A stretch of 64,000 nt of DNA from Fragosphaeria purpurea (GCA_002778095.1 PCDL01000011.1:1922001-1986000), one strand, 5' to 3'. Positions 11,127 to 23,174 are shown, counted from the stretch's first letter. Numbers and translations: made by a program. Notes: generated by a model not told the origin, from the sequence alone.

Positions 11127-12671
11127 ATGCCGGTTAATATAGCCCCGGACAACGCTGTGGCGTTGTACCTCAAGTAGGTTCGGGTTTGAATGGCTTTTTT
11201 TCTTTGGCGAAGACGGCCAGCTAACGTGCTTCAGACCCCAGAATAACAATAACGCTTCGACCGCGTCGACTAAGTAGGTTCAGGAGAGGGCTCATGGCGC
11301 TGGAAATGGTTACCGGGACCGGAGAGCTGACAAAACCCGGCTGCAGGATCCGCTGCTTCATCGGCGGCGAATGGAAGCCGCGGTACGAATTCTCGAACCG
11401 ACAGCTTGAGCGGTTCGACCGTTCGAAAGGCAACCCTCGCAACGCTCGTGTTTCCTGCCGGGCGCACTCTGTTCAGCCGGTCCGGGAGCTGCAGTGCGAG
11501 GGACCTTGCGGCAAATGGCTGCCCCTGGAGAACTTCAGCAAAGCGACTCGCGGTCATAACAAGACGGTACGCACATGGTTTTTTTTTTTTTTTTTTTTTT
11601 TTTTGCTTGAAAGACAAGAAACTCGGACCTTCTTTGTCGGGAGCTCTTGCTGACCATTGAGGTGCAACGTGGCAGTGGTGCGAAGACTGCACCGAATGGC
11701 AGCTGAGCAACGAGCCCGGTTTCACCCCGTACATTCCTCCCACAGGCGTCGACGATTTCGACGAGCCTGAACTGCTCGAGGACGGCCATGCAGACGCTCT
11801 GATCCAGTTCAACGAACACGGTGAGAGGGTAGAGAATGTAAGCTTGCGTTTGGTTGCCAGGAGGCCCTCCTCCCCCCCGTCTTCCATTAAGCAGCAGCAG
11901 GTTGGCTAAACAGGTGTAATCAGTGGATCCAGGGCAACCCGAGCGAGATCGGCGATTACGACAAACTGGAGATCGGAACGCAACGCTCTGTGATGGACAG
12001 TGCTTCCGAAGTGTCTGTGCCGTCCTTGCTCGACGATAGCCCCCACGAGTTGGCAACGCTCCCGCAGGCTTTGACGGCCGTCAACCTCAGCCGAGTCGGC
12101 TACTTTGAGGAACCCCGTCCTTCGTACGCTGCCGTGGCATCGGCTGGCAACGCCAGCAGCACCATCGGTGGGTCCCGGTACGGCGGCAACCGCCCGGACC
12201 GCCGTGACACCGCCACTCCCGTGGCGCGGACGGTCCAAATCCCGTTCCCCATGGGCGGCGACGACAGTGTCGAATCACAGAGTTACCGCTCGTCTTCCGC
12301 CCCGGCTCTCACGTCCGACACGGTCTCGAAGATAACCAGCCAGGATCAGTCCGTCGTGTCCGACGCCAACACGGTCTGGGTGGAAGATGAGTTTACGGCC
12401 CTCACCGTGTTGCCGAACCCGCGGCAGCGGATGGAAGGCCCGAGTGGATGGGCTCGACCGGTAAGCCTACATCTATTTATTTGTTTTATGGATGATGGGC
12501 ACCCAGATCTCATGCTCCTCTTCTTGCACTATACAGGTTCAGCGGAAAACCGAGCTGCTGGTTCCGAGATACGTCATGAATGCCAACATCGGAGATGTCC
12601 AGCCTAGAAGCCATCAGCAACGGCCGGTCTATGCCGACGTGGACGACGACGACAGCGAAGATGAGTGCTAG
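11127..12671 (+). CDS. Stc1-domain protein
   Basis: Six exons: 11127-11173, 11235-11273, 11347-11566, 11676-11837, 11924-12460 and 12537-12671, giving 379 residues. Residues about 29-115 form a Cys-rich Stc1 domain: IRCFIGGEWKPRYEFSNRQL, then ARVSCRAH, ELQCEGPCGKWLPLENFSK and, across an intron, WCEDCTEWQ. The paired Cys motifs (C..C and C..C) fit a zinc-binding fold. In fission yeast Stc1 is a LIM-like adaptor joining the Argonaute/siRNA complex to the Clr4 H3K9 methyltransferase complex; many filamentous fungi carry Stc1-domain proteins of unproven role. The rest is Ser/Asp-rich and probably disordered, ending DVDDDDSEDEC. The first two exons encode only 29 residues with an Asn run and are the least certain part. 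The other silencing gene in this window is a Dicer about 24 kb away. Confidence 0.82.
11579..11604 (+). repeat. poly-T tract (26 T) in Stc1-domain intron 3
   Basis: An uninterrupted run of 26 T on the sense strand beginning 12 nt downstream of the GTACGC donor of the 109-nt intron at 11567-11675. Confidence 0.9.
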
Positions 12672-15600
12672 AGACCACTCTGAACCATTCGAAATGTGCG
12701 CACATTCAAGTGGCGTTTCCATCGTCGCGCTGCAGACGGTGCTTGCAGACACGCCCATGCCTCTCGAGAAACGAAGGAGAGGCTATGTATGCGGCTCAAC
12801 GCTTGCTTGCGGCCAGTCTTCGGTTTTACGCTGGTCGGCTTTTGTTTCTTGCTTTCTATTTCGTGCTATTTGACCAAACAGTAAGAAAAGGGGTTGGTGC
12901 CGTCTCGATCTGGACACGACGTTTTGAAAAGCAAAACGAAGGGGGAGAAGGAAGAATGGATGGACTTTGAAAAATGGGAGGAGGGGTGGCATCAAGTCGG
13001 CCGAGTTCCGTTACATAGCACAATCTACCAAGCGTTTGCCTATGCGTTTCGTGAAGCCAAGGCCTTTGAGCTCGTTTTGGGGAATCTTTCCCAATATGGT
13101 AGGCTTCCGGTCTATGTGATTCTGTTGCGGTCCGCTACTTTCATTATAGGCCCTACGGAGTGGGTGACTACCATCCAAGTGGCACCAGACGGGGAAAGTC
13201 TAGATGGGCTCTGGAGGTGTCTAGCATGTTCAGTGCTCGCGGATTGCCATCATCTCCGCATGCACGTTGCTCGCAGAGGTGCGACTCCCCCACATTGCTT
13301 CGCCCTTGCCTTTCTATCACGAGAACCCCAGAAACAAGCCGCATCGTCTGCTCAAAAATACTTTATAGGCAGCAGTAATCAAACCATCCGATCGGACGCG
13401 ATCGATTGCTTGCTTGAACCTTTTTATTACAAGATCCGAAAAACATCGTCTCCTCTCCGGCCAATCGCTGGGCCGTCTTCGGCGCCTAAGCCCAGGCACT
13501 GTTGACGGCTGCCTCTACCCACTTCACATTCTACCGTCTGGATGCCTTCCGTGTCTTAGCGATGATCCTTTGCCTTGCTATTCTGTTTGCGTATTTGTGA
13601 CCATCTATATCAGCATTTTCTACTGCTTCCATTGCCGCCGTCCACCTGACGTGCATTATTTTGCTATGAGAGCCTTATCCGTGATCGTTGAATAATATGC
13701 TACACCTATGCTATGCCGTGACAGGACCTCTCTTCTAGTTCATCTTACCTTACAATTCTATGTAGAACGAGAACGAACACGCCGAGAGTGGCTTCTGTTT
13801 TACCTACGAGTTTTACGTATGTCGTTGTAGGACTGTCTCACGCGGCTTGCTCCTTTCGGCCCACTCCCTTTTAAGCCCGTTTTCTTTTGTACCAGGTCCA
13901 GGTCCTGTTCGTTCATTCCAGAGGAGCAAAAAGCCTGACGGGCGGAGCGGCAGACCGCGCTGAGAACCCAGCAACCTGGCCCCAAGCGACCGACTCCCAT
14001 CCAAGCCCATATGGGGAGCACGGTGTCTGGGCTGCATGACCGCCAGGCCGGGCTGCCCTTCGCCCTCCCGATACACGATCGGTCGTCGCAAGAGCCGTGT
14101 AGCGTGGGATGGCGGAGGGCGCGTTTTGTACTTCTTCGCTGGCAGCCCGTCCCTTCGACGGCGGCGAGGCCGCAAAGATGGTCTGCACCACCGACTGGTA
14201 GAGCGCCTCGGCGTGGCATCGGGCCCAGGCGAGCACGTGCGTCGACCAGCGCACGTCCTGGGGTGTATTTTGTCTTGTAGAGACAGCGCAGAGTGCGGTC
14301 ACGCAGCAAAGCGGCGCGCGTGTCGTCTGGTAATCCTCATAGAGGAAGAGGCGACGGGACCCCAGGCGGTCAAAGACGCGGACGGTCTGCCAGAGAGCAA
14401 ACCGGTGGGGACTCAAAACAAGTTCAGACAACGAAATCCTACAAAGTACGGAAAGTGGCACGGCTGGCTAAAAAGTTGGATAGCAAGGTTGCTGGGTTTT
14501 GCGGAGAATGTGGGCTCTTTGCAGAAATATGGGCTACGGGTATGGAGTGTGGAAAGGTATGACTGGTGTATGTACGACGTACCTGGAGGATGTATGACTG
14601 CAACATATGTACGGAGTACTCCCGTACAGCAGCCGTACAACCGCGCCAGCCAATCCAGGGTCGTGGCCGAAAAAACTCTGCAAAAAGTCCTCATGCAGTC
14701 TGCAAAGATCGACAGAGCCCGTCTCATGGCGTGCGACACGCGGCGTCCTCTCGCATGGAGTAATTGCGGAGTATTATGTATGTAAACAAAAACAAGGCTG
14801 CGTATGGCTCCGTATAGGGTACAAGGACGACAAGCCAGAAACCAACCGGCCGTGACTGTAGTCTTTACCTCGTCGTATTTTTACAAACGCCAAGCTAGGC
14901 AGTGGGCCTGGGTTCGGTGAAATTGCGAATACAGCCGGGGCCGGTTTTTGGATTTCCAGGGTTCACCGCATACATACGACATAAAAAGAGGAGCCCTTGG
15001 CGACGATCGATGCAAGACGGCGCGAAAAGCAACCAACGCCCTGCTCCGATGTTCGTACTAACTTCGTTTGCTTCGTACTTAGAACACGTACTCCGTGCGG
15101 CGCTGCTGCATCCTTCGATTCAACTGTCTCTCGCAACCATTGGACGAGGCTGGACAGCCGGCCGGGAATCAAACGGAGACTGTCGGGGGCCTCTGTGCGC
15201 TGGTGTGACCGCAATGTCCCCCGGTTCTGCCCGCCGGCTTTGCCCCGGCAAAGAACAGCCGGGAAATGGCACGAGGATCCCTATATACGTCGTTGTACCA
15301 AGCAGCAATATTCCGTACAGAGTATGCCGATGCCGTGTGTGGCGGCATTTGCGCACAGTATCCGGCTGGTCGTTGTATGCCGCCCCGTTTCTTTTTTATA
15401 GACCCATTCCACTTTTCATCTTGGCCGTCCTACAACAAGGACGGCCGACGTCATCGTACGGGGTGTTGTCTGCACGTTCGAAAACGTGAACAAACAGGAA
15501 CGGTGCCTAATAGCAGTTCACCGCCCTTCCTCTATCAGAAATTGACATCTGAGGAGAGGGAAAAGAAAAGAAAGGTTGATGTGCGTCCCCAGCGGGGCGT

Positions 15601-17004
15601 CAAATGCCCTTCGAGAAAGCTATTTCAACAAAACGGCACCCCGAGTAGGAGTACGACGTTTGCTGTCCTTGTACAGAGTAGGCATCCCGTCTTTTGCAGG
15701 ACATACGGCGCACCAAAACAAATCACAATTGTCAAGCACCCACTCGGTACGAATTGACCCGCCCGCTTCGTTTCTGTAGTACTAGCTCTTTGATATTCCC
15801 GTATGCACGATGTCATGACAGTCTTTTCTCGTCGTACAAAGTCCGCATCTACTTTTGTCCTCGTGCTCCCCCCCTTTCTCACGGACTAAGTCTGGCTTCC
15901 CCTGGAGGCCTTTCCTGCGGCACATTTCTTGCCTCGTAGTACGTCGTAGAGTCTCATCGGCTTCCCGGAGTCTCTACCCCAGGTTTGTTTGGGTGATCGT
16001 ACCGGAGTCCCCGGCAATAACAAGCACGAGTCAAACTGCAGAGCAGCGGCCGTGTTCGTGCGGAGTAAGACACAGTAGCATTTTCATCTCTTGACGCATA
16101 GATGATGCCCTCCTCGTGCGTGCAGAATGACAAGAGCGCATACATACGCATACGAAGCAACCACCGCCTCTCATTTCCCATGTCAAGTAACATCGTGCGG
16201 CCCGTCGTACTTGCTGTATGACGATACCGGCGGGATGTTCGCTGTAAAATCTGCACGTATGGTCCACTTAAAGATTCTTTTCGCTTTGTTCCCGGTTGTG
16301 ATAGGGATGGGGGGGACTTTGACGGCTTCTACAGAGCCCACTAGCCTTTGGGCATCCAACGTAAAGTACAAAGTACTCGCACGCTCCTTGTGGACGGTGT
16401 TGTATTTAGGGCGACCTCGTGGAGCAACGGCGGACACGCCGGCGCAGACCCATCTCCGAGTAAGCCAACCCGGGACGTTGACATATGACAACCCCCGGGA
16501 AAAGAGGATTCTGCTGTATCCACACACTCCGTACTACACTGGTTCAGATGATCGTGTGGAGGAGTGTGCTTCTCCAGTCTTTCTTTCGTTGGTTTCACTG
16601 CGTTGCTCGCTCGCGAGGAACTCATGTACAGAGTACAAGACCGTTTTGTGCGAATGTTTTGTTTCGGTGTTGCTCGCCGAGCCATTGGATTCCGCAGGTG
16701 TTAAAAAGGCAGCACTTGCCCGGAGTCTGGAAAGCGGATGTGCTTCGTTGTTTCTGTTTTTCCCTAGTTTATTATGTGCAAGCCTGAAGCGTTGGCTTTC
16801 CTTATACATACCTTTTGTAGGAGAACCAACGCAAAAAGGGGTCTCGAAGCCGTGTTTTATAGTCCTGATCACAACTCGATGAAGGGCTGCCGAGCAATCT
16901 GTTGAAGAAGGAGCCATATTGGAAAAAGGGACGGAAGACCCAAGCATTTATTTGTACCTTTATATAGTCAGTCCGACTAGTTATACAAAGCCCACACCAG
17001 CACC
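12672..17004. other. long gene-poor intergenic region
   Basis: A 4.3-kb gap with no gene I can support. A GC-rich island at about 13850-14450 is open on both strands (for example a 182-codon minus-strand frame, 13913-14461), but neither translation shows a known domain or splice-linked conserved blocks. The rest is littered with GTAC-centred words and whole or partial copies of TACGGAGTA (14610, near 14760, 15078, 15313, 16525). A TATA-like TTTATATAG at about 16970 lies shortly before the transporter start. Confidence 0.55.
14609..14627. repeat. head-to-head TACGGAGTA / TACTCC(C)GTA inverted repeat
   Basis: The 19 bases read as an 18-base palindrome with one extra C: two copies of the dispersed TACGGAGTA word facing each other and sharing a central AGTACT. 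The partner copies elsewhere are single half-sites. Confidence 0.7.
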
Positions 17005-17681
17005 ATGGCCGACCCTGCATCGAACAACGACAACGCCGGCCGCGGGGACGAGAAGCAGCACCAGTCCGGCGCGCCCGAGGTGACCGACACGGCCGCGGCC
17101 CAACAAAACGAGAAACCGGACGCGGGCCACGACCTGGGCATCAGCGCCGACAACAAAGGAACCGCGGCGACCGGGATCAACACAGCAGCCGCCGGCGACG
17201 GTGACGGCGACGGCACCACCACCACGTTCCGAAAGGGCGCCGGCGGCACGTCCATCATGTCCGACAAAAAAAGCCTCGAAAAGGCCGACATCCGGGAACC
17301 CCAGGAATGGAGCAGCAAGCTCAGCAACCCGCTCGTGGGCATCCCGCCCGACGACCTCGCCGCCATGGGCGAGCGGTACTGCCGCCAGCACATTGGCAAC
17401 GACGAGGCGGACGTCCGCGCGTTCCGGCTGGGCGCCGTCATCGCAGCCGACCCAGCCATGTACACGGGCGGGAACGCCGACAGCAGCGACGACAACAACA
17501 ACAACAACCGTAGCCTCTACGGCGGCGGGCCCTTCTTCGAGCAGCTGACCGACAAGGAGCGCAGCGTGCTGGAGCGCGAAGAGACGCACAAGTGGTCGAA
17601 CCCGCGGCAGCTGTACGCGCTCATCATCAGTGCGTTTCTCTTTCTTTCTTCTTTCTCTCTCCCCTGTCTTAGTCTTCTCGT

Positions 17682-17728
<47 letters not shown>

Positions 17729-18188
17729 TAGCTGGTTAACAACGCCCCCCCTAGTTTGTTCTCTTAGTGCTGCCGTCCAGGGCATGGACGAGACGGTCGT
17801 CAACGGCGCGCAGATCTTCTACAAGGCCGCCTTTGGCATCGGCGACGACAACAGCAAGCGCGACTCCTGGCTGGTCGGCCTGTGCAACTCGGCGCCGTAC
17901 CTGTGCTGCGCGACCATGGGCTGCTGGGTGACGGAGCCCCTGAACAGGCGGTTCGGCCGCAAGGGCACCGTGTTCTTTGCCTGCGTCGGTGCGTTTGTCA
18001 CAATCCATTGCAGATGTTTTTGTTTCGTGTCGAACAAGGTTGTCTCGAGAGTTTTTTTCCGCTGACGGCCGTACTAGTCTCGGCTTTGGCTTGCTTCTGG
18101 CAGGCGTTCACCAACACCTGGTACCACATGTTCATCGCTCGCTTCTTCCTCGGTTTTGGCATCGGGCCCAAGTCGGCGACCATGCGTA

Positions 18189-18223
<35 letters not shown>

Positions 18224-19472
18224 CATTCTTTTGACACTTGAGTTTCCCGCTGACCAGCCAGCCGTCTTTGCCGTCGAGTGCGCGCCGCCCAAGCTCCGCG
18301 GCGCCCTCAGCATGCAGTGGCAGATGTGGGTGGCGTTTGGCATCATGATGGGCTACGTCGCCGACCTGGCGTTCTACTTTGTGCCCGACCACGGCGTCGG
18401 CCTCGGCCTCAACTGGCGCCTCATGATGGGCTCCGCCATGATCCCGGCCGTCATCGTCATCCTGCTCATCCACACCTGCGTCGAGAGCCCCCGGTGGTAC
18501 CTCAGCAAGGAACGCCACCGGGACGCCTACGCGTCCTTTTGCGAGCTGCGCTTCGAAAAGGTCCAGGCCGCCCGCGACCTCTTCTACATGCACACGCTGC
18601 TCGAGGCCGAGCGCGAGGTGCTCGTCAAGGGCGGCGGCACCAGCGTCGTCAAGGAGATCCTCACCGTGCCGCGCAACCGCAACGCCATGATCGCCTCCGA
18701 GATCGTCATGTTCATGCAGCAGTTCTGCGGCGTCAACGTGCTGGCCTACTACTCGTCGCAGATCTTCCTCGACGCCAACCTGTCCGAGGTCAACGCGCTC
18801 GGCGCCTCCGTCGGCTGGGGCGTCATCAACTGGCTCTTTGCCATCCCGGCCATCTACACCATCGACACCTTTGGCCGCCGCAACCTGCTGCTCGTCACCT
18901 TCCCGCTCATGGCGCTCTTCATGCTCTTTGCCGGCTTCTCGTTCTGGATCCCCGCCGACTCGGACGCCCGCGTCGCCTGCGTCGCCCTCGGCATGTACCT
19001 CTTCGGCATGGTCTACTCGCCCGGCGAGGGCCCCGTGCCCTTTACGTACGCGGCCGAGGCGTACCCGCTGTACATCCGCTCGTACGGCATGTCGCTGGCC
19101 ACGGCGACGACCTGGTTCTTCAACTTCATCCTGTCGGTCACGTGGCCGTCGCTGCTGCTGGCGTTCCGCCCGCAGGGCGCCTTTGGCTGGTACGCCGCCT
19201 GGAACATGATCGGCTGGGTGGCCGTGCTGTTCCTGATGCCCGAGACCAAGGAGAAGACGCTCGAGGAGCTCGACGCCGTCTTCTCGGTGCCCATCAAGCA
19301 GCGCGTGGCGTACGGCGGCGCGCAGTTTGTCTACTTTCTGCGGCGGTACGTGCTCTGCGGCGGCCGCAGCGTCGAGGCGCCGCTCGAGCCGATTGCCGAG
19401 GAGTTCCTCCGCGAGGCGCAGGAGCTGCAGCTGGCCCGGGAGCGGGAGCGGGATGCGACGGCACGCGTGTAA
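17005..19472 (+). CDS. MFS sugar/polyol transporter with long hydrophilic N terminus
   Basis: Plasma-membrane-type member of the sugar porter branch of the major facilitator superfamily. Exons 17005-17629, 17755-17988, 18078-18185 and 18262-19472 give 725 residues; the joins restore CSLSAAVQGMDETVVNGAQ, VSALACFW and SATMPVFAVECAPP. Family signatures are NRRFGRKG after the second helix, VESPRWYLS in the central loop, DTFGRRNLLL, EGPVPFTYAAEAYPLYIRS and PETKEKTLEELD after the last helices. About 208 residues rich in Asp, Asn, Gly and Ala precede the first helix, longer than usual for hexose transporters but seen in a fungal subgroup of putative sugar or polyol carriers. Substrate cannot be read from sequence. 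The ATG has strong context (ACCATGG). Intron 1 contains a (CT)20 repeat and intron 3 a 31-T run. Confidence 0.9.
17685..17724 (+). repeat. (CT)20 dinucleotide repeat in transporter intron 1
   Basis: Perfect CT repeat in the 125-nt intron 17630-17754, extending the polypyrimidine character of the intron toward its acceptor at 17754. Confidence 0.9.
18191..18221 (+). repeat. poly-T tract (31 T) in transporter intron 3
   Basis: Uninterrupted T run starting five bases after the GTAAG donor and filling about 40% of the 76-nt intron 18186-18261. Confidence 0.9.
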
Positions 19473-19916
19473 ACCAAAAAGAAATGAGGTTTTGTGTCCA
19501 AACACACGAACGTACGCACCGACCAAACATACTTTAACCGACCCTAACAAGCCATCTTGCGCGCTGGAAGACAGAATAATAAAAAAGAGGCGAGGGAAGC
19601 AGAAAGAAGGTAAAGGGGAAGAGATAGGTCACTTAACTCAACGTTAGATGATCACATACAGAGAAGAGAGAAAGACCGGTTTGTAGCAGCTTTAGTCAAG
19701 CCTGTTCACAGCCATTGACACTGTATTTATGCATGTCCTGATCGTACATAGTCTTTCTTTTAAAACACAATCGCTCGTTGGTTGCACTGGTTGCCATTTC
19801 TCCACCTAGTTTCTGTTCCGTTTGTGTACGCCGTTCGTATGCCGTTCGTAGCTTCGTCCGTCTGTTCGTTACGCCTGTCCGTCATGGCAATTCCATCAGT
19901 GGCTCATCCGCTGCTG
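19473..19916. other. convergent 3' intergenic region
   Basis: A 444-base gap between the stop codons of the transporter and the minus-strand coiled-coil gene. A-rich stretches with AATAATAAA near 19575 are plausible polyadenylation signals. No gene is seen. Confidence 0.55.
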
Positions 19917-21497
19917 TTATTGCGTATTGCTCGTGCTGTTTTTCCCGTGGCAGCTGCCCAACCCGGTGTGCGACCGCTGCTCCTCTTCCACCCGCGCCCG
20001 CAGCGCCGTCCAGTCGGCCTTCCAGTTCTCGATGCTCTCGGTCAGCTCGGGATCGGCGTCGTCGGACAAGTACGGCCGGCACCGCACCTCGATGCCGCGC
20101 AACTGCAGCCGCAGAAATGACAACTCCGAGTCGAGCGCGGCCCAACGGTTGTCGTCGTCGTCGTCGTCGTCGCCGCCGTAGACAGCACTCTGGTCGTACG
20201 TCGTGCCGTCCAGACCAGCCGGCGGTGACCAGGGCTTCGCCTGTGCCTGTGCCTGTGCCTGTGCCTCTGCCTGCGCCTGCGCCTTTGTGAGCGCGTGCAC
20301 CCGCGCCTCAAGCTGCGCGGCACGTTGGTTCGCGGCCGCCAATTGGCGCAAAAGCGTTTGTTGGATGGCCTGGGTGCGGGGGATTAGTATATGCCTTGGC
20401 GACAAAAAGAAAAGACAAACACTTTCGTTGTAAATCGTAAACGCATGACCCACCTCGGCTTCTTGGCTCCTGTTTGTCAGATTCGCCAAGATGGTAGACA
20501 GATCGTCGGCCAGCGCATCGCAATTGCTGGCGAGACTTTTAGAAACACCACCAGCAACGGGTCTGTCCGCAGCATCAGCGGTAGTCGCGTAGGTCGAGGG
20601 CGGACGTGGATGGTGTTCCGTCAGCGAGCCAGCGCGTTGTATAACAGACGACGACGACCGCTCGGAGAAAAGAAGGGGTGCTGCCTGTAGGAAGGGCGTT
20701 GTTCGCCTTGCTTGCCGACTCTGTGGGCTGCTGTGGGCAACCGATTCGCTGGATGCGCGGGATTTTTTTGACCGGTGGCGACGAGCATGGCCGTCGTCTT
20801 GCTGGTGGTGGTGGTGGTGGTGGCCGCCCGAATGATGCGTGCTTGCATTCGCCGCCGACGCCGCCGCAGCCGCTACGGCCGCTGCCACCTCCGCCTCCAT
20901 TTCGTCAATGTGGGCGTGCAGCGCGCTCACGACGCTGCCGTCGTGTGGCCTGCTGGTCCCGTCGGCACCCACCAAGGTGCCAGACGGCGACCGCTGGGAA
21001 GAAAGTGAGGGCGAGGAAGCGGGGATGGCCGCGACATGACGGGCCATGTCGTGCAACCGATCCAAGAGCACGTCCTTGCTGTCCTCCGCGGCAAAATCGT
21101 AGTCGATGACGTCCTCGTCGCCGCCATGGCCGTTGGCGGCACCGAGCTCTTCGCCATCGTCCTCCTCCTTCGTGTCGGGGCCGCCGCCGCCACGGCCGCT
21201 GCCGACGCTGTCCTCGTCCGTGTCGCTCCCGTCATCGTGAAAAACAAGCCGCCGTTGCAGCGACCGCGGTGACAAGCCGCTGATGCCAAGGGCATGGTAG
21301 CTCAAACTCCGCAGCAGATGGGTTGCCGCTGGCGACCGTGTGTAGAACGAAGACGAGGGTGGTGTAGCCGGCGAACCCGTAGCGGCGTCGGCGCCCCGCG
21401 CGCTAGACGGCGATGCTGCCGGCCATGGCTGCTGCGTCGACGGTGGTGTCACCGAGTGGGCAGCAGCAGCGGCGGCGGCAGACGGCGAGTCGGGCAT
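19917..21497 (-). CDS. uncharacterised acidic, low-complexity coiled-coil protein
   Basis: I do not recognise this protein. Exons 20454-21497 and 19917-20369 are joined over an 84-nt intron (GTGGGT..CAG) that is a multiple of three and free of stops, so the frame is open either way; the spliced product is 498 residues. The N-terminal half is Ser/Ala/Pro-rich with acidic patches (SDTDEDSVGSG, DTKEEDDGEEL), a HIDEMEAEVAAAV segment and a His run. The C-terminal third, AIQQTLLRQLAAANQRAAQL through a (QA)n repeat to ALDSELSFLRLQLRGIEVRC, looks like a coiled coil, ending in an ordered ESIENWKADWTALRARVEEE segment. That last part is the likeliest conserved block for a database search. Third-position GC matches neighbouring genes, supporting a real gene. 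Confidence 0.65.
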   Translation of the reverse strand: MPDSPSAAAAAAAHSVTPPSTQQPWPAASPSSARGADAATGSPATPPSSSFYTRSPAATHLLRSLSYHALGISGLSPRSLQRRLVFHDDGSDTDEDSVGSGRGGGGPDTKEEDDGEELGAANGHGGDEDVIDYDFAAEDSKDVLLDRLHDMARHVAAIPASSPSLSSQRSPSGTLVGADGTSRPHDGSVVSALHAHIDEMEAEVAAAVAAAAASAANASTHHSGGHHHHHHQQDDGHARRHRSKKSRASSESVAHSSPQSRQARRTTPFLQAAPLLFSERSSSSVIQRAGSLTEHHPRPPSTYATTADAADRPVAGGVSKSLASNCDALADDLSTILANLTNRSQEAEVGHAFTIYNESVCLFFLSPRHILIPRTQAIQQTLLRQLAAANQRAAQLEARVHALTKAQAQAEAQAQAQAQAKPWSPPAGLDGTTYDQSAVYGGDDDDDDDNRWAALDSELSFLRLQLRGIEVRCRPYLSDDADPELTESIENWKADWTALRARVEEEQRSHTGLGSCHGKNSTSNTQ

Positions 21498-23174
21498 TTG
21501 GACGGTACCATTTTCCGGGAGGAAACGCGAAAGGGGGGGGGAGGAAAGATTCGTCGAGCGGAGGCGAACCGGGCAACCTTCGGCTTCCGTTATCCGTTTA
21601 TTTCGCCCTGCCTCTGCTGCTCGGGTGATACCTTTGCGTTTCGTGGTCTGTCTCTTTCAACGGCCAGCGTGGCCGGCGGCCGTTCGAAGGTCCGCGCTGC
21701 CTCTCACGACGCGTCGACGAGAACGCAACTCCGTCACTCGAAGAGCCGCCCGAGGCCGGGTTCGACAGGACGGGACCACCCTATGCCGTAAAAGTACTCC
21801 GTAGCTCGACACGAACTCCGAGGTTGAGAAGCTAGTCAAGCTTGGGTTAAACACCGGGAGCAAGACCAGGAGCCGGAAAACGAAAAGGGAAGCTTTTTTG
21901 TCGGGATGGTTCGGGAATGGGAGCTGAGAAGAAGCTATTCCAGTCAATACTTGCAAATAAGGCCTGATTGCTCGTGATGAAAGGTACACTGTGCATTACA
22001 CAGTTCTATACTAGATGTACGGTATTATTTCGCACTGTCCTTGCGTCTATGCCCTGAATGTTCCGATGGCCCGAACAACAGCCACAGTTTTCCGGGGAGC
22101 CGAACAAGCGCTGTGACTCGTCAGCACAGTGCCACTACTCTTGTAAGGATCGCCAGACAAAAGCAATCCGTCACATGCAAAACAGAGAATCTCAGCGTCT
22201 CCGCTTTGCTTGCTGAAGAAGCAATTGACGATCGCAACGACAAGAAACAACAAACGGGCAACTCCGTTGAGACAGGAGAAAGCCGCGTGAACCCCCACAG
22301 CCAAAAGAGAGTGCTTTGTAAAAGACATGACAAAGCCAATGAGAACAGTCCAACAGGTCGAATAGAAACACGGACAGCGAAGAGGCTGGCGGTTGAAATG
22401 CCGCAGAGAAAACGACCCAAGGACAGTGCCAATTGTGCATCCGTAGGTCCATACTCACGGAGTACAAAAGGCTTAGCAGCGACAAGCTTCCTTCCAACGC
22501 GGGAATGGGCCCGAGAGCAGAAGTACCTTTCCAATTCCTCGCTACGATAGAACGAACGGAGTAAGTGCCACCAGAAACCTCGGTGGGGCGGGAACCGCTG
22601 CGGCTAGGAACTGTGGGGTTGGCCAATTGGCAGAGAGACAGAGAGAAAGAGAGAGAGAGAAACCGCCCCACCGGCAAAGCAAAGCAAGAGTGGGGAGGGA
22701 AGGAAGGGACGAAGGGCGCAAGAGGGGCAGAGGAGGTACGACGTATGTACGAGCCAGCGCGCGCCGAGAGACGTGTAAAGCACAGGTACCCGCAAAGAAG
22801 CTTTGCCTGTCGTTTTGCCCGCGCGCCCGCCGCCCGTCACCCGTTCTCGAAGCGGTCGCGAGGACCCAGAGAGCAAACGAGTTAGTCACCCCCCCAATCA
22901 ACCTCGTTAGGGAAAAAGCACATGAGCCGATGGGCCTTGCCAATGGCTCACCCACCACCACACGCTCTCGCCTCGTCTCTCTATTTTCCTGCCGCCATTG
23001 TTGTTGTTTGTCTCTGATCTAACTTGCCTTTCTTTTCTTTGGTCCCTGTTGCTCTCCATTCTGCTCGTGTGCCTCTTGACTCTATCTGGGTTCCTTTCCT
23101 GTCTGGTTTGCCCTTCTTCTGCTTCCTTGCGGGCGTCTTGTCGGTGTTCGTCTACTTTCCTCTCGTCTCTCTTT

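Noticed and set aside
13913..14785. Overlapping frames on both strands (minus 13913-14461, plus 14036-14785)
   Set aside because: Neither has conserved motifs or a clear partner exon; kept only as a low-interest observation, not a gene.
18132..19550. 472-codon minus-strand frame opposite the transporter
   Set aside because: Shadow of the transporter coding strand with no domain.
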